A DNA stretch of 64,000 nucleotides, taken from the NCBI RefSeq assembly GCF_014534685.1, contig NZ_JACVVX010000001.1:574501-638500 (forward strand), given 5' to 3'. A program made the position numbers and the translations under genes. Shown here one piece after another: positions 26,375 to 36,630 of the stretch. Within the stretch, counting starts at the first letter, position 1, and each line of letters opens with the position of its first letter. The DNA is from Oryzicola mucosus. Lineage in GTDB: Bacteria; Pseudomonadota; Alphaproteobacteria; Rhizobiales; Rhizobiaceae. A model generated the notes under the pieces. That model was not told where the DNA came from and ran no database searches. It worked only from the letters and a program-made list of their open reading frames with translations.

Positions 26375-27265
26375 ATGGCAAAACAGAAAAATGTCTATAA
26401 AGACGCCTATAACCGCTGTCTGGAAATGATATCGGCAAGCGACGCGCTGCCGTCCGAACCCGACCTCGGGGCGGCGCTGGGCGTCAGCCGCACCACCGTT
26501 CGCACCATTCTTGCGAAGATGGAAGAGAGCGGGCTGATCGCCTGGAACAAGCGCAGCAAGCTCGTGCTGCGCGATCCCACCGAGGACGATTATTTTCCCG
26601 AGGAAGAAACCGATGCGCTGTCGCTCATCATCGAGCGCAAATTCATGGAGCGGCTGTTGGCCGGAGGCTCGCAGGCCGGCATGCAGGTCAACGAATTGGA
26701 GCTTGCGCGCGAAATCGGCGTCGGCACCACCAGCGTTCGGGAATTCCTGATCCGCTTCAGCCGCTTCGGACTGATCGAGAAGCGCAGAAACAGCCATTGG
26801 GTGCTGAAGGGCTTTACCAAAGCCTTCGCGCTCGAACTCACCGAAATCCGCGAGATGTTCGAACTGCGCTCCGCCCATGCCTTCGCCGCGCTGGGCAAGA
26901 ACAACCCGATCTGGTCTACCCTCGACGTCATCGAGGACGAACATCGCGCGCTCCTGGCCTCGGTGTCAGACCGTTACCTCGAGTTTTCCGCGCTGGACGA
27001 ACGGTTCCACCGCCTGGTGCACAGCGCCTCGCACAACCGTTTCATCGTCGATTTCTACGACGTCATCGCCATGATCTTCCACTACCACTACCAATGGAAC
27101 AAGACCGGCGAGCGCGAGCGCAACGAGGTCGCCCTGCAGGAGCATCTGCGCTACATCGCGGCGCTTCGTTCCGGCGATATCGCCAAGGTCGAGGAAGCCT
27201 GCCGCAGGCATCTGCGCTCGGCGCGCGAGACACTGCTGAGATCCATTCCCGAAACCTGGCAGTGA
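26375..27265 (+). CDS. GntR-family transcriptional regulator (FCD/FadR type)
   Basis: This 296-residue regulator has an N-terminal winged helix (SEPDLGAALGVSRTTVRTILAKME at about 27-50) and a C-terminal all-helical effector domain with metal-binding His residues (HRALL, HRLVHSASHNRF, HLRSARETLL). There is also a second wHTH-like stretch (LAREIGVGTTSVREFLIRF near 112-130), so the protein may contain a duplicated DNA-binding region, unusual for FCD regulators. The ATG at 26375 is preferred over 26306. It is divergent from the sugar-acid operon and probably represses it in the absence of an intermediate. Confidence 0.88.
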   Translation: MAKQKNVYKDAYNRCLEMISASDALPSEPDLGAALGVSRTTVRTILAKMEESGLIAWNKRSKLVLRDPTEDDYFPEEETDALSLIIERKFMERLLAGGSQAGMQVNELELAREIGVGTTSVREFLIRFSRFGLIEKRRNSHWVLKGFTKAFALELTEIREMFELRSAHAFAALGKNNPIWSTLDVIEDEHRALLASVSDRYLEFSALDERFHRLVHSASHNRFIVDFYDVIAMIFHYHYQWNKTGERERNEVALQEHLRYIAALRSGDIAKVEEACRRHLRSARETLLRSIPETWQ

Positions 27266-27369
27266 TTTTTCACTCTTCTGCACCGATGCTGCGCTGCAGC
27301 ACGATATCTTGACGCAGTGCAAAAGCAGGTTTAGCCCTTGCTGCGACCTTCTTTTCGCGTGAGACAGCC

Positions 27370-29001
27370 ATGCTCGAACGGCGAACCAGCTACGAAGCGC
27401 TCTGCCGGGATTTCGCCTGGAAGATTCCTCCGCGATTCAACATCGGCACCGCCGTCTCCGACCACTGGGCGAGCCGCGAGCCGGATCGTGTCGCGCTGAT
27501 CGATTACCGTCCCGACGGCGAGGCGGCGCGCCTCAGCTTCGGCGATCTGACGCGGCAGTCCAACGCGCTCGCCGACAGCCTGCGCAAGGCAGGGATACGG
27601 CGCGGCGACCGGGTCGCGCTGCTCTTGCCGCAATCCTTCGAGACGGCGATTGCGCATGTCGCGATCTACAAGCTGGGCTGTATTGCCGTGCCGCTGGCGC
27701 TGCTGTTCGGGGTCGAGGCGCTTGAATACCGGCTGCAGACGGCCGGCTGCGCTGCTATCGTCACCAACGATGCCGGGTTCGCCAAGGTCTCGGCGGTTGC
27801 CGCCCGGCTGACCGACCTCAAGCTGATCGTCTCCACCGAGGGCAGCAAGGGGGCGCTGGATTTCCGCCGTCTGGTGGCACATGGCTCGTCCGTTTTCGCG
27901 GTCGAGGACACCACGCCTGACGATCCGGCGATGATGATCTTCACCTCCGGCACGACAGGCCCGCCCAAGGGCGCGCTGCACGGCCACAGGGTGCTGCTCG
28001 GCCATCTGCCCGGCATCCAGATGGCGCAGGAGTTCCTGCCCCAGCGCGGCGACATCGCCTGGACGCCCGCCGACTGGGCCTGGGCCGGCGGCTTGCTCAA
28101 TCTCCTGCTGCCCAGCCTCTATTTCGGCCTGCCGGTCGTGGTCGGCCGCTTCGACAAGTTCGATCACGAGGCAGCCCTGCTGCTGATGGAAAGATGCGGG
28201 GTGCGCAACGCCTTCATCCCGCCCACCGCGCTGCGCATGCTCAAGACCGTTCCCGAGATCGGCAGGCGTTTCCGGCTCAAGCTGCGCAGCATCGGTTCGG
28301 CCGGCGAGTCGCTTGGCCGCGAGACCTATGACTGGGCGAAGGCGGAACTTGGCCTCACCGTCAACGAGTTCTACGGCCAGACCGAATGCAACGCCGTTCT
28401 GGCGTCCTGCGCAGCCCTGGGTGTCAGCCGCGGCGGCGCCATCGGCAAGGCAGTGCCCGGCCATAGCGTGGCGATCATCGACGAATGCGGCCGTCCGCTG
28501 CCTGTTGGCGAGGCGGGCCAGATCGCGGTCGCCCGCCCCGATCCGGTGATGTTTCTGGGCTATTGGGACAACCCCGAGGCGACCGAGAAGAAATTCATCG
28601 CCGACTGGATGACCACCGGCGACCAGGGAGTGCAGGATGCCGACGGCTACGTGTCCTTCTTCGGCCGTGACGACGACGTCATCACCTCTGCCGGTTTCCG
28701 CATCGGCCCCGGCGAAATCGAGGACTGCCTGACCGGCCACCCCGCGGTGGCCCTGGCCGCCGCCGTCGGCAAACCCGACGCCCTGCGCACCGAAATCGTC
28801 AAGGCCTATGTCGTGCTGAAGGATGGTTTTGCCGGTTCTTCCGTCCTGGCCGGCGAAATATCGCAATGGGTTCGCGAGCGGCTGTCCGCGCATGAGTATC
28901 CGCGCGAGGTCGAGTTCGTCGATTCCATGCCGCTGACCACCAGCGGCAAAGTCATTCGCCGCATCTTCCGCGACAGGGCCAAGCGCGAGCTTGAGGTATA
29001 G
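27370..29001 (+). CDS. AMP-dependent acyl-CoA synthetase
   Basis: This 543-residue member of the ANL superfamily activates a carboxylic acid as an acyl-adenylate and transfers it to CoA. Visible motifs are the P-loop MMIFTSGTTGPPKGALHGH (near 192-210), the A5 motif EFYGQTECN (near 335), TGDQGV-type A7 and the C-terminal lysine motif TTSGKVIRR. Its length and the GQTE motif fit medium-chain or aryl acyl-CoA ligases of the AcsA branch. The substrate is not predictable. It follows the GntR gene by about 100 bp on the same strand. Confidence 0.9.
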   Translation: MLERRTSYEALCRDFAWKIPPRFNIGTAVSDHWASREPDRVALIDYRPDGEAARLSFGDLTRQSNALADSLRKAGIRRGDRVALLLPQSFETAIAHVAIYKLGCIAVPLALLFGVEALEYRLQTAGCAAIVTNDAGFAKVSAVAARLTDLKLIVSTEGSKGALDFRRLVAHGSSVFAVEDTTPDDPAMMIFTSGTTGPPKGALHGHRVLLGHLPGIQMAQEFLPQRGDIAWTPADWAWAGGLLNLLLPSLYFGLPVVVGRFDKFDHEAALLLMERCGVRNAFIPPTALRMLKTVPEIGRRFRLKLRSIGSAGESLGRETYDWAKAELGLTVNEFYGQTECNAVLASCAALGVSRGGAIGKAVPGHSVAIIDECGRPLPVGEAGQIAVARPDPVMFLGYWDNPEATEKKFIADWMTTGDQGVQDADGYVSFFGRDDDVITSAGFRIGPGEIEDCLTGHPAVALAAAVGKPDALRTEIVKAYVVLKDGFAGSSVLAGEISQWVRERLSAHEYPREVEFVDSMPLTTSGKVIRRIFRDRAKRELEV

Positions 29002-29029
29002 AGAACACCTTCCGCGCGCCGTTGGCGTG

Positions 29030-30514
29030 TCAGCTCAAGGTCCGACGCACCGCATCGCGCCAGCCGGCGAGTTTGCGCTTGCGGGTCGCGGCGTCCATTT
29101 TCGGCTCGAAACGCCGGTCGAGCGCCCAGGATTTGGCGAATTTCTTCGCATCCGGCCAAACGCCCGCCTTCGATCCGGCAAGCCATGCAGCCCCCAGAGC
29201 GGTGGTTTCCAGAATGGTCGGCCGGTCGACGGGCGCGTCTAGAATGTCGGCAAGGCGCTGCATGGTCCAGTCCGAGGCGACCATGCCGCCATCGACGCGG
29301 AGCACCGTCTTGCCGCCGCCCTTCCAATCCTTCTTCGTCGCATCCAAGAGGTCGCGGGTCTGGTACGCCACCGATTCCAGGGCGGCGCGGGCGAATTCGG
29401 CCGGCCCTGAATTGCGGGTCAGCCCATAGATCGCGCCCCGTGCATGCGCGTCCCAATGCGGCGCGCCCAGGCCGACGAAAGCCGGCACGAGGTAGACCTC
29501 CTGCTCGGGATCGGCTTTCTCAGCCAGACCGCCGCTGTCGGATGCCTTGCCGATGACCTTGATGCCGTCGCGCAGCCATTGCACGGCCGCACCCGCGACG
29601 AAGATCGAGCCTTCCAGCGCATAGGTGGTCTTGCCGTCGAGCCGGTAGGCGATGGTGGTCAGCAGCCGGTTTTTCGAGCGGACGATGTCGCTGCCGGTGT
29701 TGAGAACGGCAAAGCAGCCGGTGCCATAGGTCGACTTCATCATGCCCGGCTCGAAACAGGCCTGGCCGATGGTGGCGGCGTGCTGATCGCCGGCGACGCC
29801 CAGGATCGGCACGGAGGCGCCGAGGATGGATTTCTCCGTCACCCCGAAGTCGTCGGCGCAGTCCTTGACCTCGGGCAGAAGCGCTCGGGGAATATCGAGT
29901 ATCTCGAGCAACTCGTCGTCCCAGGCGTTCTTTTCGATGTCGAAGAGCAGCGTGCGAGACGCGTTGGTGGCGTCGGTGGCGTGGATCGCACCGCCCGTCA
30001 GCCGCCAGATCAGGAAGCTGTCGATGGTGCCGGCCAGCAATTCGCCCTTCTCGGCGCGGCGGCGGGCGCCTTTGACGTGATCGAGCAGCCAGCGCAGCTT
30101 GGTGCCGGAAAAATACGGATCGAGCAGCAGGCCGGTCTTGCGCGTGAATTTCGGCTCCAGCCCGTCCTTCTTGAGGCGCGCGCAGAACGACGCCGTGCGG
30201 CGGTCCTGCCAGACGATGGCGTTGTGGATCGGCTCGCCCGTCGCCTTGTCCCAGACGACGACGGTTTCGCGCTGGTTGGTGATGCCGATGGCGGCCACAT
30301 CCCCGGCCTTGACGCCGCCCTTGCGCAGCGCCTGCCGGCAGGTGGCGACGACGCTTTTCCAGATGTCTTCCGGGTCATGCTCGACCCAGCCTGAGGCGGG
30401 GTAATGCTGGGTGAATTCCTTCTGGCCGATGCCGGCTATCTTCATGTTCCTGTCGAACAGGATCGCCCTGCTTGAGGTCGTGCCCTGGTCGATTGCCAAA
30501 ACAAAGCCTGGCAT
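29030..30514 (-). CDS. glpK: Glycerol kinase
   Basis: GlpK phosphorylates glycerol to sn-glycerol 3-phosphate with ATP. The 494-residue protein starts [18 protein letters not shown] (phosphate-binding loop), contains WQDRRT near 103, and has ADP-binding GVAGDQHAA and [10 protein letters not shown] segments in the C-terminal half. The ATG at 30514 is supported by the conserved N terminus; the same frame stays open further upstream through the antisense of glpD, which is an artefact of high GC. It follows glpD by 23 bp and is co-transcribed with it. Confidence 0.96.
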   Translation of the reverse strand: MPGFVLAIDQGTTSSRAILFDRNMKIAGIGQKEFTQHYPASGWVEHDPEDIWKSVVATCRQALRKGGVKAGDVAAIGITNQRETVVVWDKATGEPIHNAIVWQDRRTASFCARLKKDGLEPKFTRKTGLLLDPYFSGTKLRWLLDHVKGARRRAEKGELLAGTIDSFLIWRLTGGAIHATDATNASRTLLFDIEKNAWDDELLEILDIPRALLPEVKDCADDFGVTEKSILGASVPILGVAGDQHAATIGQACFEPGMMKSTYGTGCFAVLNTGSDIVRSKNRLLTTIAYRLDGKTTYALEGSIFVAGAAVQWLRDGIKVIGKASDSGGLAEKADPEQEVYLVPAFVGLGAPHWDAHARGAIYGLTRNSGPAEFARAALESVAYQTRDLLDATKKDWKGGGKTVLRVDGGMVASDWTMQRLADILDAPVDRPTILETTALGAAWLAGSKAGVWPDAKKFAKSWALDRRFEPKMDAATRKRKLAGWRDAVRRTLS

Positions 30515-30537
30515 CGTTCCTCCCCATTGTCGGTCTC

Positions 30538-32055
30538 TTATTCCGCCGCGGCGGGTTGCCTCCGGACATCGTCCATGAAGACTTGCAGGGCCGCAACCTC
30601 CTCGGCGACGAATTTCAGCCCGCGCTTGGTGCGGCGCCACAGCACGTCCTCGGCGGTCTGCGCCCATTCGTGCTGCATCAGGTAGCGCACTTCGGCTTCG
30701 TAGAGCTCGTCGCCGAACATGCGGCCGAGATCGTCCAGCGTTTTCGCATTGCCGAGCAGCACCTTGGCGCGGGTTCCATAGAGACGGATCAGCCGGAACG
30801 CCTCGCGGTCGCGCAGGAACGGATAGGCCGTGCGCAAACGCTCGACCTCGAGCTCGAAGCCGTCGGGCGGAAAGTCGCCGCCCGGCAAGGTCGTTCCGGC
30901 GGTCCAGGCCGGGCCTTTCTTGCCGATGAGGTCTTCGATCTTTTCCAGCATGGATTCGGCCAGCCGGCGATAGGTGGTGATCTTGCCGCCAAAGACATTG
31001 ACGATGGGCGCTTCTCCCGAAGGCGCATCCGCCTTCAGCACATAATCGCGTGTCGCTTCCTGGGCCTTGCTCGCGCCATCGTCGAACAGCGGGCGCACGC
31101 CCGAATAGGTCCAGACGACATCGGCTGGGGTGACCGGCTCGCGGAAATACTCGCTGGCGGCATTGCAGAGATAGTCGATTTCGCCGGCGCTGATGACGAC
31201 ATTGTGCGGATCGCCGCCATAGTCGAGATCGGTCGTGCCGATCAGCGTGAAATCCTGCTCGTAGGGAATGGCGAAGATGATGCGGCCATCCTTGTTCTGG
31301 AAGAAATAGGCGCGCGGATCGTTGAACTTCTTCGGCACGACGATGTGGCTGCCCTGCACGAGGCGGACATTGTGGACATCGTTCTGCGCGACGATGCCGC
31401 TGATGACATGGTCGATCCAGGGGCCGGAGGCATTGACCAGAAGCCGGGCGCGGACCTGTTCGGCGTGACCGGTCGATATGTCCTGCAGGGTGACGTTCCA
31501 CACCTTGTCCTCGCGCCGCGCGCTGACGACCTTGGTGCGGGTGCGGACGACGGCACCCCTGTCGGCGGCGTCGCGGGCGTTGAGCACGACGAGCCGGGCA
31601 TCGTTGACCCAGCCGTCGGAATATTCGAACGCCTTGGTGAACAACGGCTTCAGCGGCGCACCGGCGGGGTCAGTGCGCATGTTCAGGGTGCGCGTCGCCG
31701 GCAGCAGCTTGCGGCCGCCGAGATGGTCGTAGAGGAACAGGCCGAGACGGAGCAGCCATGCCGGCCGCAGGCCCTTGGCATAGGGCAGGACGAAGCGCAT
31801 CGGCCAGATGATGTGCGGCGCCATCTTCCACAAAACCTCGCGCTCCATCAGCGCTTCGCGCACCAGACGGAACTCGTAATGTTCGAGATAGCGCAAGCCG
31901 CCATGGATCAGCTTGGTGGAGGCCGAGGACGTGCCGCTGGCGAGGTCGCTCATTTCTGCGAGCATCACCGAATAGCCGCGCCCGACAGCATCGCGGGCAA
32001 TGCCGCAGCCATTGATCCCGCCGCCAATCACCAGCACGTCATAGGTCTGCGCCAT
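30538..32055 (-). CDS. glpD: Aerobic glycerol-3-phosphate dehydrogenase
   Basis: GlpD is a membrane-associated flavoenzyme that oxidises glycerol 3-phosphate to dihydroxyacetone phosphate and passes electrons to quinone. The 505-residue protein begins with the FAD fold [17 protein letters not shown], followed by [22 protein letters not shown], both hallmarks of the family, and ends in the usual C-terminal helical domain. It is first in a glpD-glpK unit. Upstream lie paired TTCGAA and TTTCG repeats resembling operators for a DeoR-type GlpR repressor. Confidence 0.96.
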   Translation of the reverse strand: MAQTYDVLVIGGGINGCGIARDAVGRGYSVMLAEMSDLASGTSSASTKLIHGGLRYLEHYEFRLVREALMEREVLWKMAPHIIWPMRFVLPYAKGLRPAWLLRLGLFLYDHLGGRKLLPATRTLNMRTDPAGAPLKPLFTKAFEYSDGWVNDARLVVLNARDAADRGAVVRTRTKVVSARREDKVWNVTLQDISTGHAEQVRARLLVNASGPWIDHVISGIVAQNDVHNVRLVQGSHIVVPKKFNDPRAYFFQNKDGRIIFAIPYEQDFTLIGTTDLDYGGDPHNVVISAGEIDYLCNAASEYFREPVTPADVVWTYSGVRPLFDDGASKAQEATRDYVLKADAPSGEAPIVNVFGGKITTYRRLAESMLEKIEDLIGKKGPAWTAGTTLPGGDFPPDGFELEVERLRTAYPFLRDREAFRLIRLYGTRAKVLLGNAKTLDDLGRMFGDELYEAEVRYLMQHEWAQTAEDVLWRRTKRGLKFVAEEVAALQVFMDDVRRQPAAAE

Positions 32056-32120
32056 GGTCAGGCAGTCTCCGCGCTTTCAGTTTGTGGCACTATGGTTTTT
32101 CCGAAAGCGTTTTTTATTTG

Positions 32121-32147
32121 TTCGAAATCAATTCGAATGTCAAACGA
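32121..32147. promoter_or_regulatory. Possible GlpR-type operator upstream of glpD
   Basis: TTCGAA is repeated with a five-base gap (32121-32126 and 32132-32137) and followed by AAACGAAAT. The sequence is AT-rich within a GC-rich region and lies 66-92 bp upstream of glpD, appropriate for a DeoR-family repressor such as GlpR. No regulator gene is nearby. Confidence 0.4.
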
Positions 32148-32282
32148 AATGGGCGGGGCGGACGAGGCGGGGGGACGATCCAAAGCGCTTTCCTGAGCAC
32201 GGCCAGAATCACCATCGCATCGATGTCTCTGGCTTCCGTTGCGGCAGGGTGATAGGCTATGCGCGGACGTCGTTCAAAATTC

Positions 32283-32303
32283 TTTCGTTTTTGTTTCGTT
32301 TAT
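32283..32303. promoter_or_regulatory. TTTCGTTT direct repeats in the glpD-response regulator gap
   Basis: Two copies of TTTCGTTT start at 32283 and 32294, exactly one helical turn (11 bp) apart. They lie in the 448-bp divergent gap 32056-32503, which otherwise holds no gene. The spacing suits a dimeric regulator; which flanking gene it serves is not clear. Confidence 0.35.
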
Positions 32304-32503
32304 GTAACAATAGTTGCGCATAACGACCAACCACGGAAACAAACGACCGATATCTCCGGCTCAGCGGTTTTTCGAGGAGCGACTACGGCCTCGAATAATC
32401 CGCGCAGTTCGCCCAGCGCCCAGCTGCGTGTCACTCAATGCAAAGAGCGGCACGCCACAGGCGCGTAAGGTGAATCTCATCGGGGGAGAAGGGGTGTGGG
32501 GCA

Positions 32504-33262
32504 TTGAGTTGGGACAAGGTTGCAGCGCGGATCGTGGTCGTCGATGACGAAGACGGTCTTCGCGACATGGTGACGGAGTATCTGAACGGCCAGGGTTACG
32601 CCGTGCGGTCGGCCGATGGCGGGCGGGCGCTCGACACACTGATGGCTGAGGAAGCGCCCGATCTTCTGATCCTCGACGTCAACATGCCGGGCGAGGATGG
32701 CTTTTCGCTGGCGCGCCGGATCCGCGCCTCCAGCACCGTTCCGATCATCATGTTGACGGCAGCCGACGACGTCATCGACCGGATCGTCGGGCTTGAGCTG
32801 GGCGCCGACGACTATGTGACCAAGCCGTTCGACCTGCGGGAACTGAAGGCGCGGATTGGCGCCGTTCTGCGGCGGCGCGAGATCGAAAACCCCAAGATAG
32901 CCGAGACACCTCCCAGGCAAGAGCCGGTTCCGGCACAAAAGCTGGACCGGGACACTTTGGTGCCGTTCGGCAAGAAGCTGCTCGATCTGGAGGCCCATTG
33001 CCTCGTCGCCGATAACGGCGCGCATGAAGCGCTGACGGCCATGGAGTTCAAGCTGCTGCATGCGTTTGCGATCAACCCGAACCGCGTGATGACACGCGAA
33101 AGACTGCTCGACCTCGCGCAGAATCGCGATGCCGACCCATTCGACCGCAGCATCGATGTCCGCATCACCCGCTTGCGCAAGAAGATCGAGAGCGACCCTG
33201 CCAAACCGCAGACGATCCGGACCATGCGCGGCGTCGGCTATCTTTTCAGTCCGGCACAATGA
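32504..33262 (+). CDS. OmpR-family response regulator
   Basis: This 252-residue regulator has a receiver domain (DDED near 14-17, phospho-acceptor Asp58 in LILDVNMPGEDGF, Lys in TKPFD near 107) and an OmpR-type winged helix at the C terminus (MTRERLLDLAQNRD; SIDVRITRLRKKIE). The only in-frame start that keeps the first strand of the receiver is a TTG at 32504, preceded by a GGGAGAAGG ribosome site about 15-22 bases upstream. Its stop overlaps the kinase start by four bases, so the pair is co-translated. Confidence 0.9.
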   Translation: MSWDKVAARIVVVDDEDGLRDMVTEYLNGQGYAVRSADGGRALDTLMAEEAPDLLILDVNMPGEDGFSLARRIRASSTVPIIMLTAADDVIDRIVGLELGADDYVTKPFDLRELKARIGAVLRRREIENPKIAETPPRQEPVPAQKLDRDTLVPFGKKLLDLEAHCLVADNGAHEALTAMEFKLLHAFAINPNRVMTRERLLDLAQNRDADPFDRSIDVRITRLRKKIESDPAKPQTIRTMRGVGYLFSPAQ

Positions 33263-35274
33263 TACCGGAAGCCATCGACAGGACGCCTCGGCCGGCCAAG
33301 GCTGGGATCGGCGACGTCAACGCAATCGCTGCGGTCGGCTTCGACATGCTGCAGGCGCTGATCGACGCTGTCCCGGCGCGCGTTGTCTTCATCGACAACG
33401 AGCATCGCTATCGCTATGTGAACCGGCTTTTCCTCGACTTTCTCGGCTTGCCGGAAAGCGAGGTGCTCGGCCGCACGCCCGGCGAGGTTCTCGGCGAGGA
33501 GATATCGGCCGGCTACCATGACCTTCTGCCGCGCATCCATGCCGGAGAAACCTTCCGCTGGACCGGATGGGCGGATTATCACCGCTTCGGCAAGCGCTAT
33601 GTCGAGGAAACCGTGCTGCGCTATGCCCCGGCGGGCGAGGTGCTTGGCATCATCTCCATCGGCCTTGACCTGACCGAGTTGCGACAGCGCGAGCAGGAAC
33701 TGGCTGCGAGCGCCAAGGCCCAGGCGGAGAGCAGCCGGTTCCACGCCGCTGTGGTGGCGACCGCCATCGACTGCATCATCGTGGTCGACGACAAAGGCGA
33801 CATCATCGAGTTCAATCCGGCGGCGGAGCAGACATTCGGCTTCAAGCGCGCCGAGGTGCTGGGGCTCGCGGTCGCCGATGTCATCATCCCGCCCGAGCTT
33901 CGCGGGCAGCATGTGAGAGGCATGGCCGACCATGCGCTGGGCGGCGGCGGCAAGCTCATGGGACGTCGTGTGGAACAGGTCGGGCTCAAGGCGGACGGGA
34001 CCCGCTTCCCGGTCGAACTTGCCTTGTCGGAGGTCAATATCGACGGCCGGCGGCTTTACACCGCCCATATTCGCGACCTGACGGCTGCACGCCAGGCGCA
34101 GACTGAGATCGAGCGTCAGCGCGATACGCTCTACCAGAAGGAGAAGCTGGCGGCGCTGGGTTCCATGCTGTCGGGCGTGGCGCATGAGCTCAACAATCCG
34201 CTGTCGATCGTCGTCGGCCAGTCGATGATGCTGCGTGAACAGCTCGAGGCCGAGGCAGCACCCGCTTCATCGAGCCTGCGTGAGCGGGGAATGAAAATTT
34301 CGCAAGCCGCTGAACGCTGTTCGCGTATCGTCAAGAGCTTCCTGGCGATGGCGCGGCAGCGCAAGGCTGAACCGCGCGCGGTAACGGTGGAGACATTGGT
34401 GCAGGATGTGCTGAGCCTGCTCGCCTACGGTCTCAGAAGTTCCGGCATCCAGGTGAGCACCGACATTCCAGCCGACCTGCCGCCGATCTGGGTGGATGGC
34501 GACCAGATCCACCAGATTCTGGTGAATCTCGTCATCAACGCGCAGCAGGCGATGGACATGGTGCCGTCGAGCGCGCGACGGATTTTCATCTCCGCGTGCA
34601 AAACCGGCGCGAACCGGATGGAGCTGTCGGTTCAGGATGGCGGACCGGGCGTGGCGGCCGACATCCGCACGCGGATTTTCGACCCATTCTTCACCACCAA
34701 GCCGCAGGAGGTCGGAACGGGCATCGGCCTTGCGGTCTCCCGGGGACTGGCCGAATCCAACGGAGGCACGCTCGACCTCGCGGAGCAGGAGGCCGGCCAC
34801 GGCGCGCGCTTCGTGCTGTCTCTGCCGACCGGCGAAAAGATCGCCGCGAAGAAGGAGTTCTCCGCCGAAACGGAGCAGGCATCCAGCCGACGCCGGCCTT
34901 TGGCTCTCGTGGTGGAGGATGAGTCCGAACTGGCGGAACTGCTGGCCGAACTGCTGTCCTGCCTGAATGTCGATGCCGTGACGGCGGAGGGCGGGGAGCA
35001 GGCGCGGACGATGGTCACGCAATCGGTGCAGCCTTTCGACATGGTGCTGTGCGACATGCGGATGCCGGGCGGCGATGGACCGACCTTCTATGCCTGGCTG
35101 CAAAAAGACTATCCGCACATTGCCGAGCGCGTGGCCTTCGTGACCGGCGACACGCTCGGTCCGTCGGCGGTGCATTTCCTGCAGAACTGCGGACGGCCGC
35201 TTTTGGAAAAGCCCTTCACCTTGCCGGATCTTCAGGCGCTGGTGGCACAATTGCTGGACATGAAAAGCGCATAG
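33259..35274 (+). CDS. PAS-domain hybrid sensor histidine kinase with C-terminal receiver
   Basis: The 671-residue soluble kinase has two PAS domains (about 28-140 and 155-280), a short coiled linker (QTEIERQRDTLYQKEKLAALG), the H-box SGVAHELNNPL with His309, an ATPase domain (GGPGVA, TGIGLAVSRGLAESNGG), and a receiver domain from about 545 with Asp599 in VLCDMRMPGGDGP. No membrane segment is visible, so the signal is probably intracellular (redox, oxygen or a ligand through PAS). It overlaps the OmpR-type regulator gene. The built-in receiver implies a phosphorelay or self-regulation. Confidence 0.9.
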   Translation: MIPEAIDRTPRPAKAGIGDVNAIAAVGFDMLQALIDAVPARVVFIDNEHRYRYVNRLFLDFLGLPESEVLGRTPGEVLGEEISAGYHDLLPRIHAGETFRWTGWADYHRFGKRYVEETVLRYAPAGEVLGIISIGLDLTELRQREQELAASAKAQAESSRFHAAVVATAIDCIIVVDDKGDIIEFNPAAEQTFGFKRAEVLGLAVADVIIPPELRGQHVRGMADHALGGGGKLMGRRVEQVGLKADGTRFPVELALSEVNIDGRRLYTAHIRDLTAARQAQTEIERQRDTLYQKEKLAALGSMLSGVAHELNNPLSIVVGQSMMLREQLEAEAAPASSSLRERGMKISQAAERCSRIVKSFLAMARQRKAEPRAVTVETLVQDVLSLLAYGLRSSGIQVSTDIPADLPPIWVDGDQIHQILVNLVINAQQAMDMVPSSARRIFISACKTGANRMELSVQDGGPGVAADIRTRIFDPFFTTKPQEVGTGIGLAVSRGLAESNGGTLDLAEQEAGHGARFVLSLPTGEKIAAKKEFSAETEQASSRRRPLALVVEDESELAELLAELLSCLNVDAVTAEGGEQARTMVTQSVQPFDMVLCDMRMPGGDGPTFYAWLQKDYPHIAERVAFVTGDTLGPSAVHFLQNCGRPLLEKPFTLPDLQALVAQLLDMKSA

Positions 35275-35284
35275 CCGCGCCGCA

Positions 35285-36385
35285 TCAGTCTCCGATCGCC
35301 ACCGCGTCAGTGATCTCGAAGCGCTCGGAAACGCCGATGCGGATCATGTTGAGCGAACCCTCGCGCGTGAAGCGGAATTCGGCACGCGTGTTGGAGCCGG
35401 ACGGATTGCCATCGCGGAAATGAATGACGCGGGTGCCGCCGTCGGGCCAGGTGACGGTCACATCCGCCTGTCCTTCCGCCGGGCGCACCACGCTTGCCGC
35501 GCATGCGGTCATGGGCTGGCCGGTATAGCGCGCACAAGGCACAGATAGGGCCAAGGCTATGGCTTCCTGGGCCCGCGGCTGCAGCGATGCAATGAGAGGT
35601 TCCGCAGGTTCCTGCGGAGCTTCGGCAACGGGTGTCTCCGGCATCGCGGCAGGAGCCGCCGAGGCCACCGTCGCCAAAGCCAAGGCATAGCTGGTGCCGG
35701 CATCGAGGCCCGGCTGTGCCTCTTCCGCGGCAGGCGGAAGCGCAAGGGCCGGTGCGCCGCCGAAACGAGCCTCTATGCCCGAAGGAAGCGCAGTCGAAAC
35801 TTCAGGCGTGGATTCGACCGGAGCCGGCCGATCCAGCTTCTCGGTGGTATCGGCAGAGGGTGCCGCCAGGGCTTCCGATGGAGCCGGCACCGGCGCCAGG
35901 GCGATCTGCTCCTGCGCGGGCTGTGGTTCGGCGCCTTCTGGCGCGGCCTCGCCCACAGGCACCGACGGTTCAGTCGTTTCGCCCGTTATCGTGCCGAGAG
36001 CGTCCTGCCGTTCGCCGGCGGAGGCCGTGGAGATAAGATCGTCGGGCAGTTCCAGAGGGCGCAGATAGCGCGCCGGCGCCCATCCGCTCAAGCCTTCCAG
36101 TTCGATGGCCTCGACCTTGCACCACTCATAGCCGTTGACCGCCTTGCAGTCGTATTTCCGCACCACCGCGCCATTCGGCAGACGGCCTATCACCTTCTGC
36201 ATCGGCGACGCTTCGACGCGAACGTTGAGCAAATCGCCAGCGGCAACGCCCTCAACCATGGCGGTCGCGGAAGGCTTTCCCTCGACCGGCGGCAAGGCGG
36301 CGGCTGTTGGAGCCTCTTGTGCGATTGCAGGCCCGGCGAAAAGCACAAGACAGGCGATGGACGCGGCAAGGGACAGGCGAGGCAT
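35285..36385 (-). CDS. Secreted SH3-domain protein
   Basis: The 366-residue protein starts with a signal peptide (LSLAASIACLVLFAGPAIAQ), followed by a bacterial SH3 domain at about 45-110 (GDLLNVRVEASPMQKVIGRLPNGAVVRK...GWAPARYL). A long Ala/Pro/Glu-rich low-complexity segment follows (about 115-265), then a compact C-terminal domain with two Cys (VPCARY, MTACAAS). Such proteins usually work at the cell wall. The open frame extends to 36709, but that part crosses the tRNA-Leu gene and is not coding. The gene ends 10 bp from the kinase stop, in convergent orientation. Confidence 0.85.
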   Translation of the reverse strand: MPRLSLAASIACLVLFAGPAIAQEAPTAAALPPVEGKPSATAMVEGVAAGDLLNVRVEASPMQKVIGRLPNGAVVRKYDCKAVNGYEWCKVEAIELEGLSGWAPARYLRPLELPDDLISTASAGERQDALGTITGETTEPSVPVGEAAPEGAEPQPAQEQIALAPVPAPSEALAAPSADTTEKLDRPAPVESTPEVSTALPSGIEARFGGAPALALPPAAEEAQPGLDAGTSYALALATVASAAPAAMPETPVAEAPQEPAEPLIASLQPRAQEAIALALSVPCARYTGQPMTACAASVVRPAEGQADVTVTWPDGGTRVIHFRDGNPSGSNTRAEFRFTREGSLNMIRIGVSERFEITDAVAIGD

Positions 36386-36630
36386 GGCAAATTCCGCTGA
36401 TACGCGTCCGGCACTGATACCCGAATGGCAAGTCGGCAAGTTGGGCGCATTTGGCCACGGTCGCCTGTCGTCCGCAACCCTCCGACTGTTCTTTCGCCGG
36501 GGGTGTTGCGTCTTGACGACATCAGCCGCGCAAGCCGCATCGGCGTGCTTCCGAGCAGAGAGCGACACGCCCGGGGGCGAGCCGAATATCAATGTTAAGT
36601 GCTTGATCCCGTTGGTAGTCGGGATGGGAA

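Noticed and set aside
30515-31501. Upstream extension of the glpK frame (total 823 residues)
   Set aside because: It is the alternative frame of glpD on the same strand. GlpK begins with its conserved [12 protein letters not shown] at 30514.
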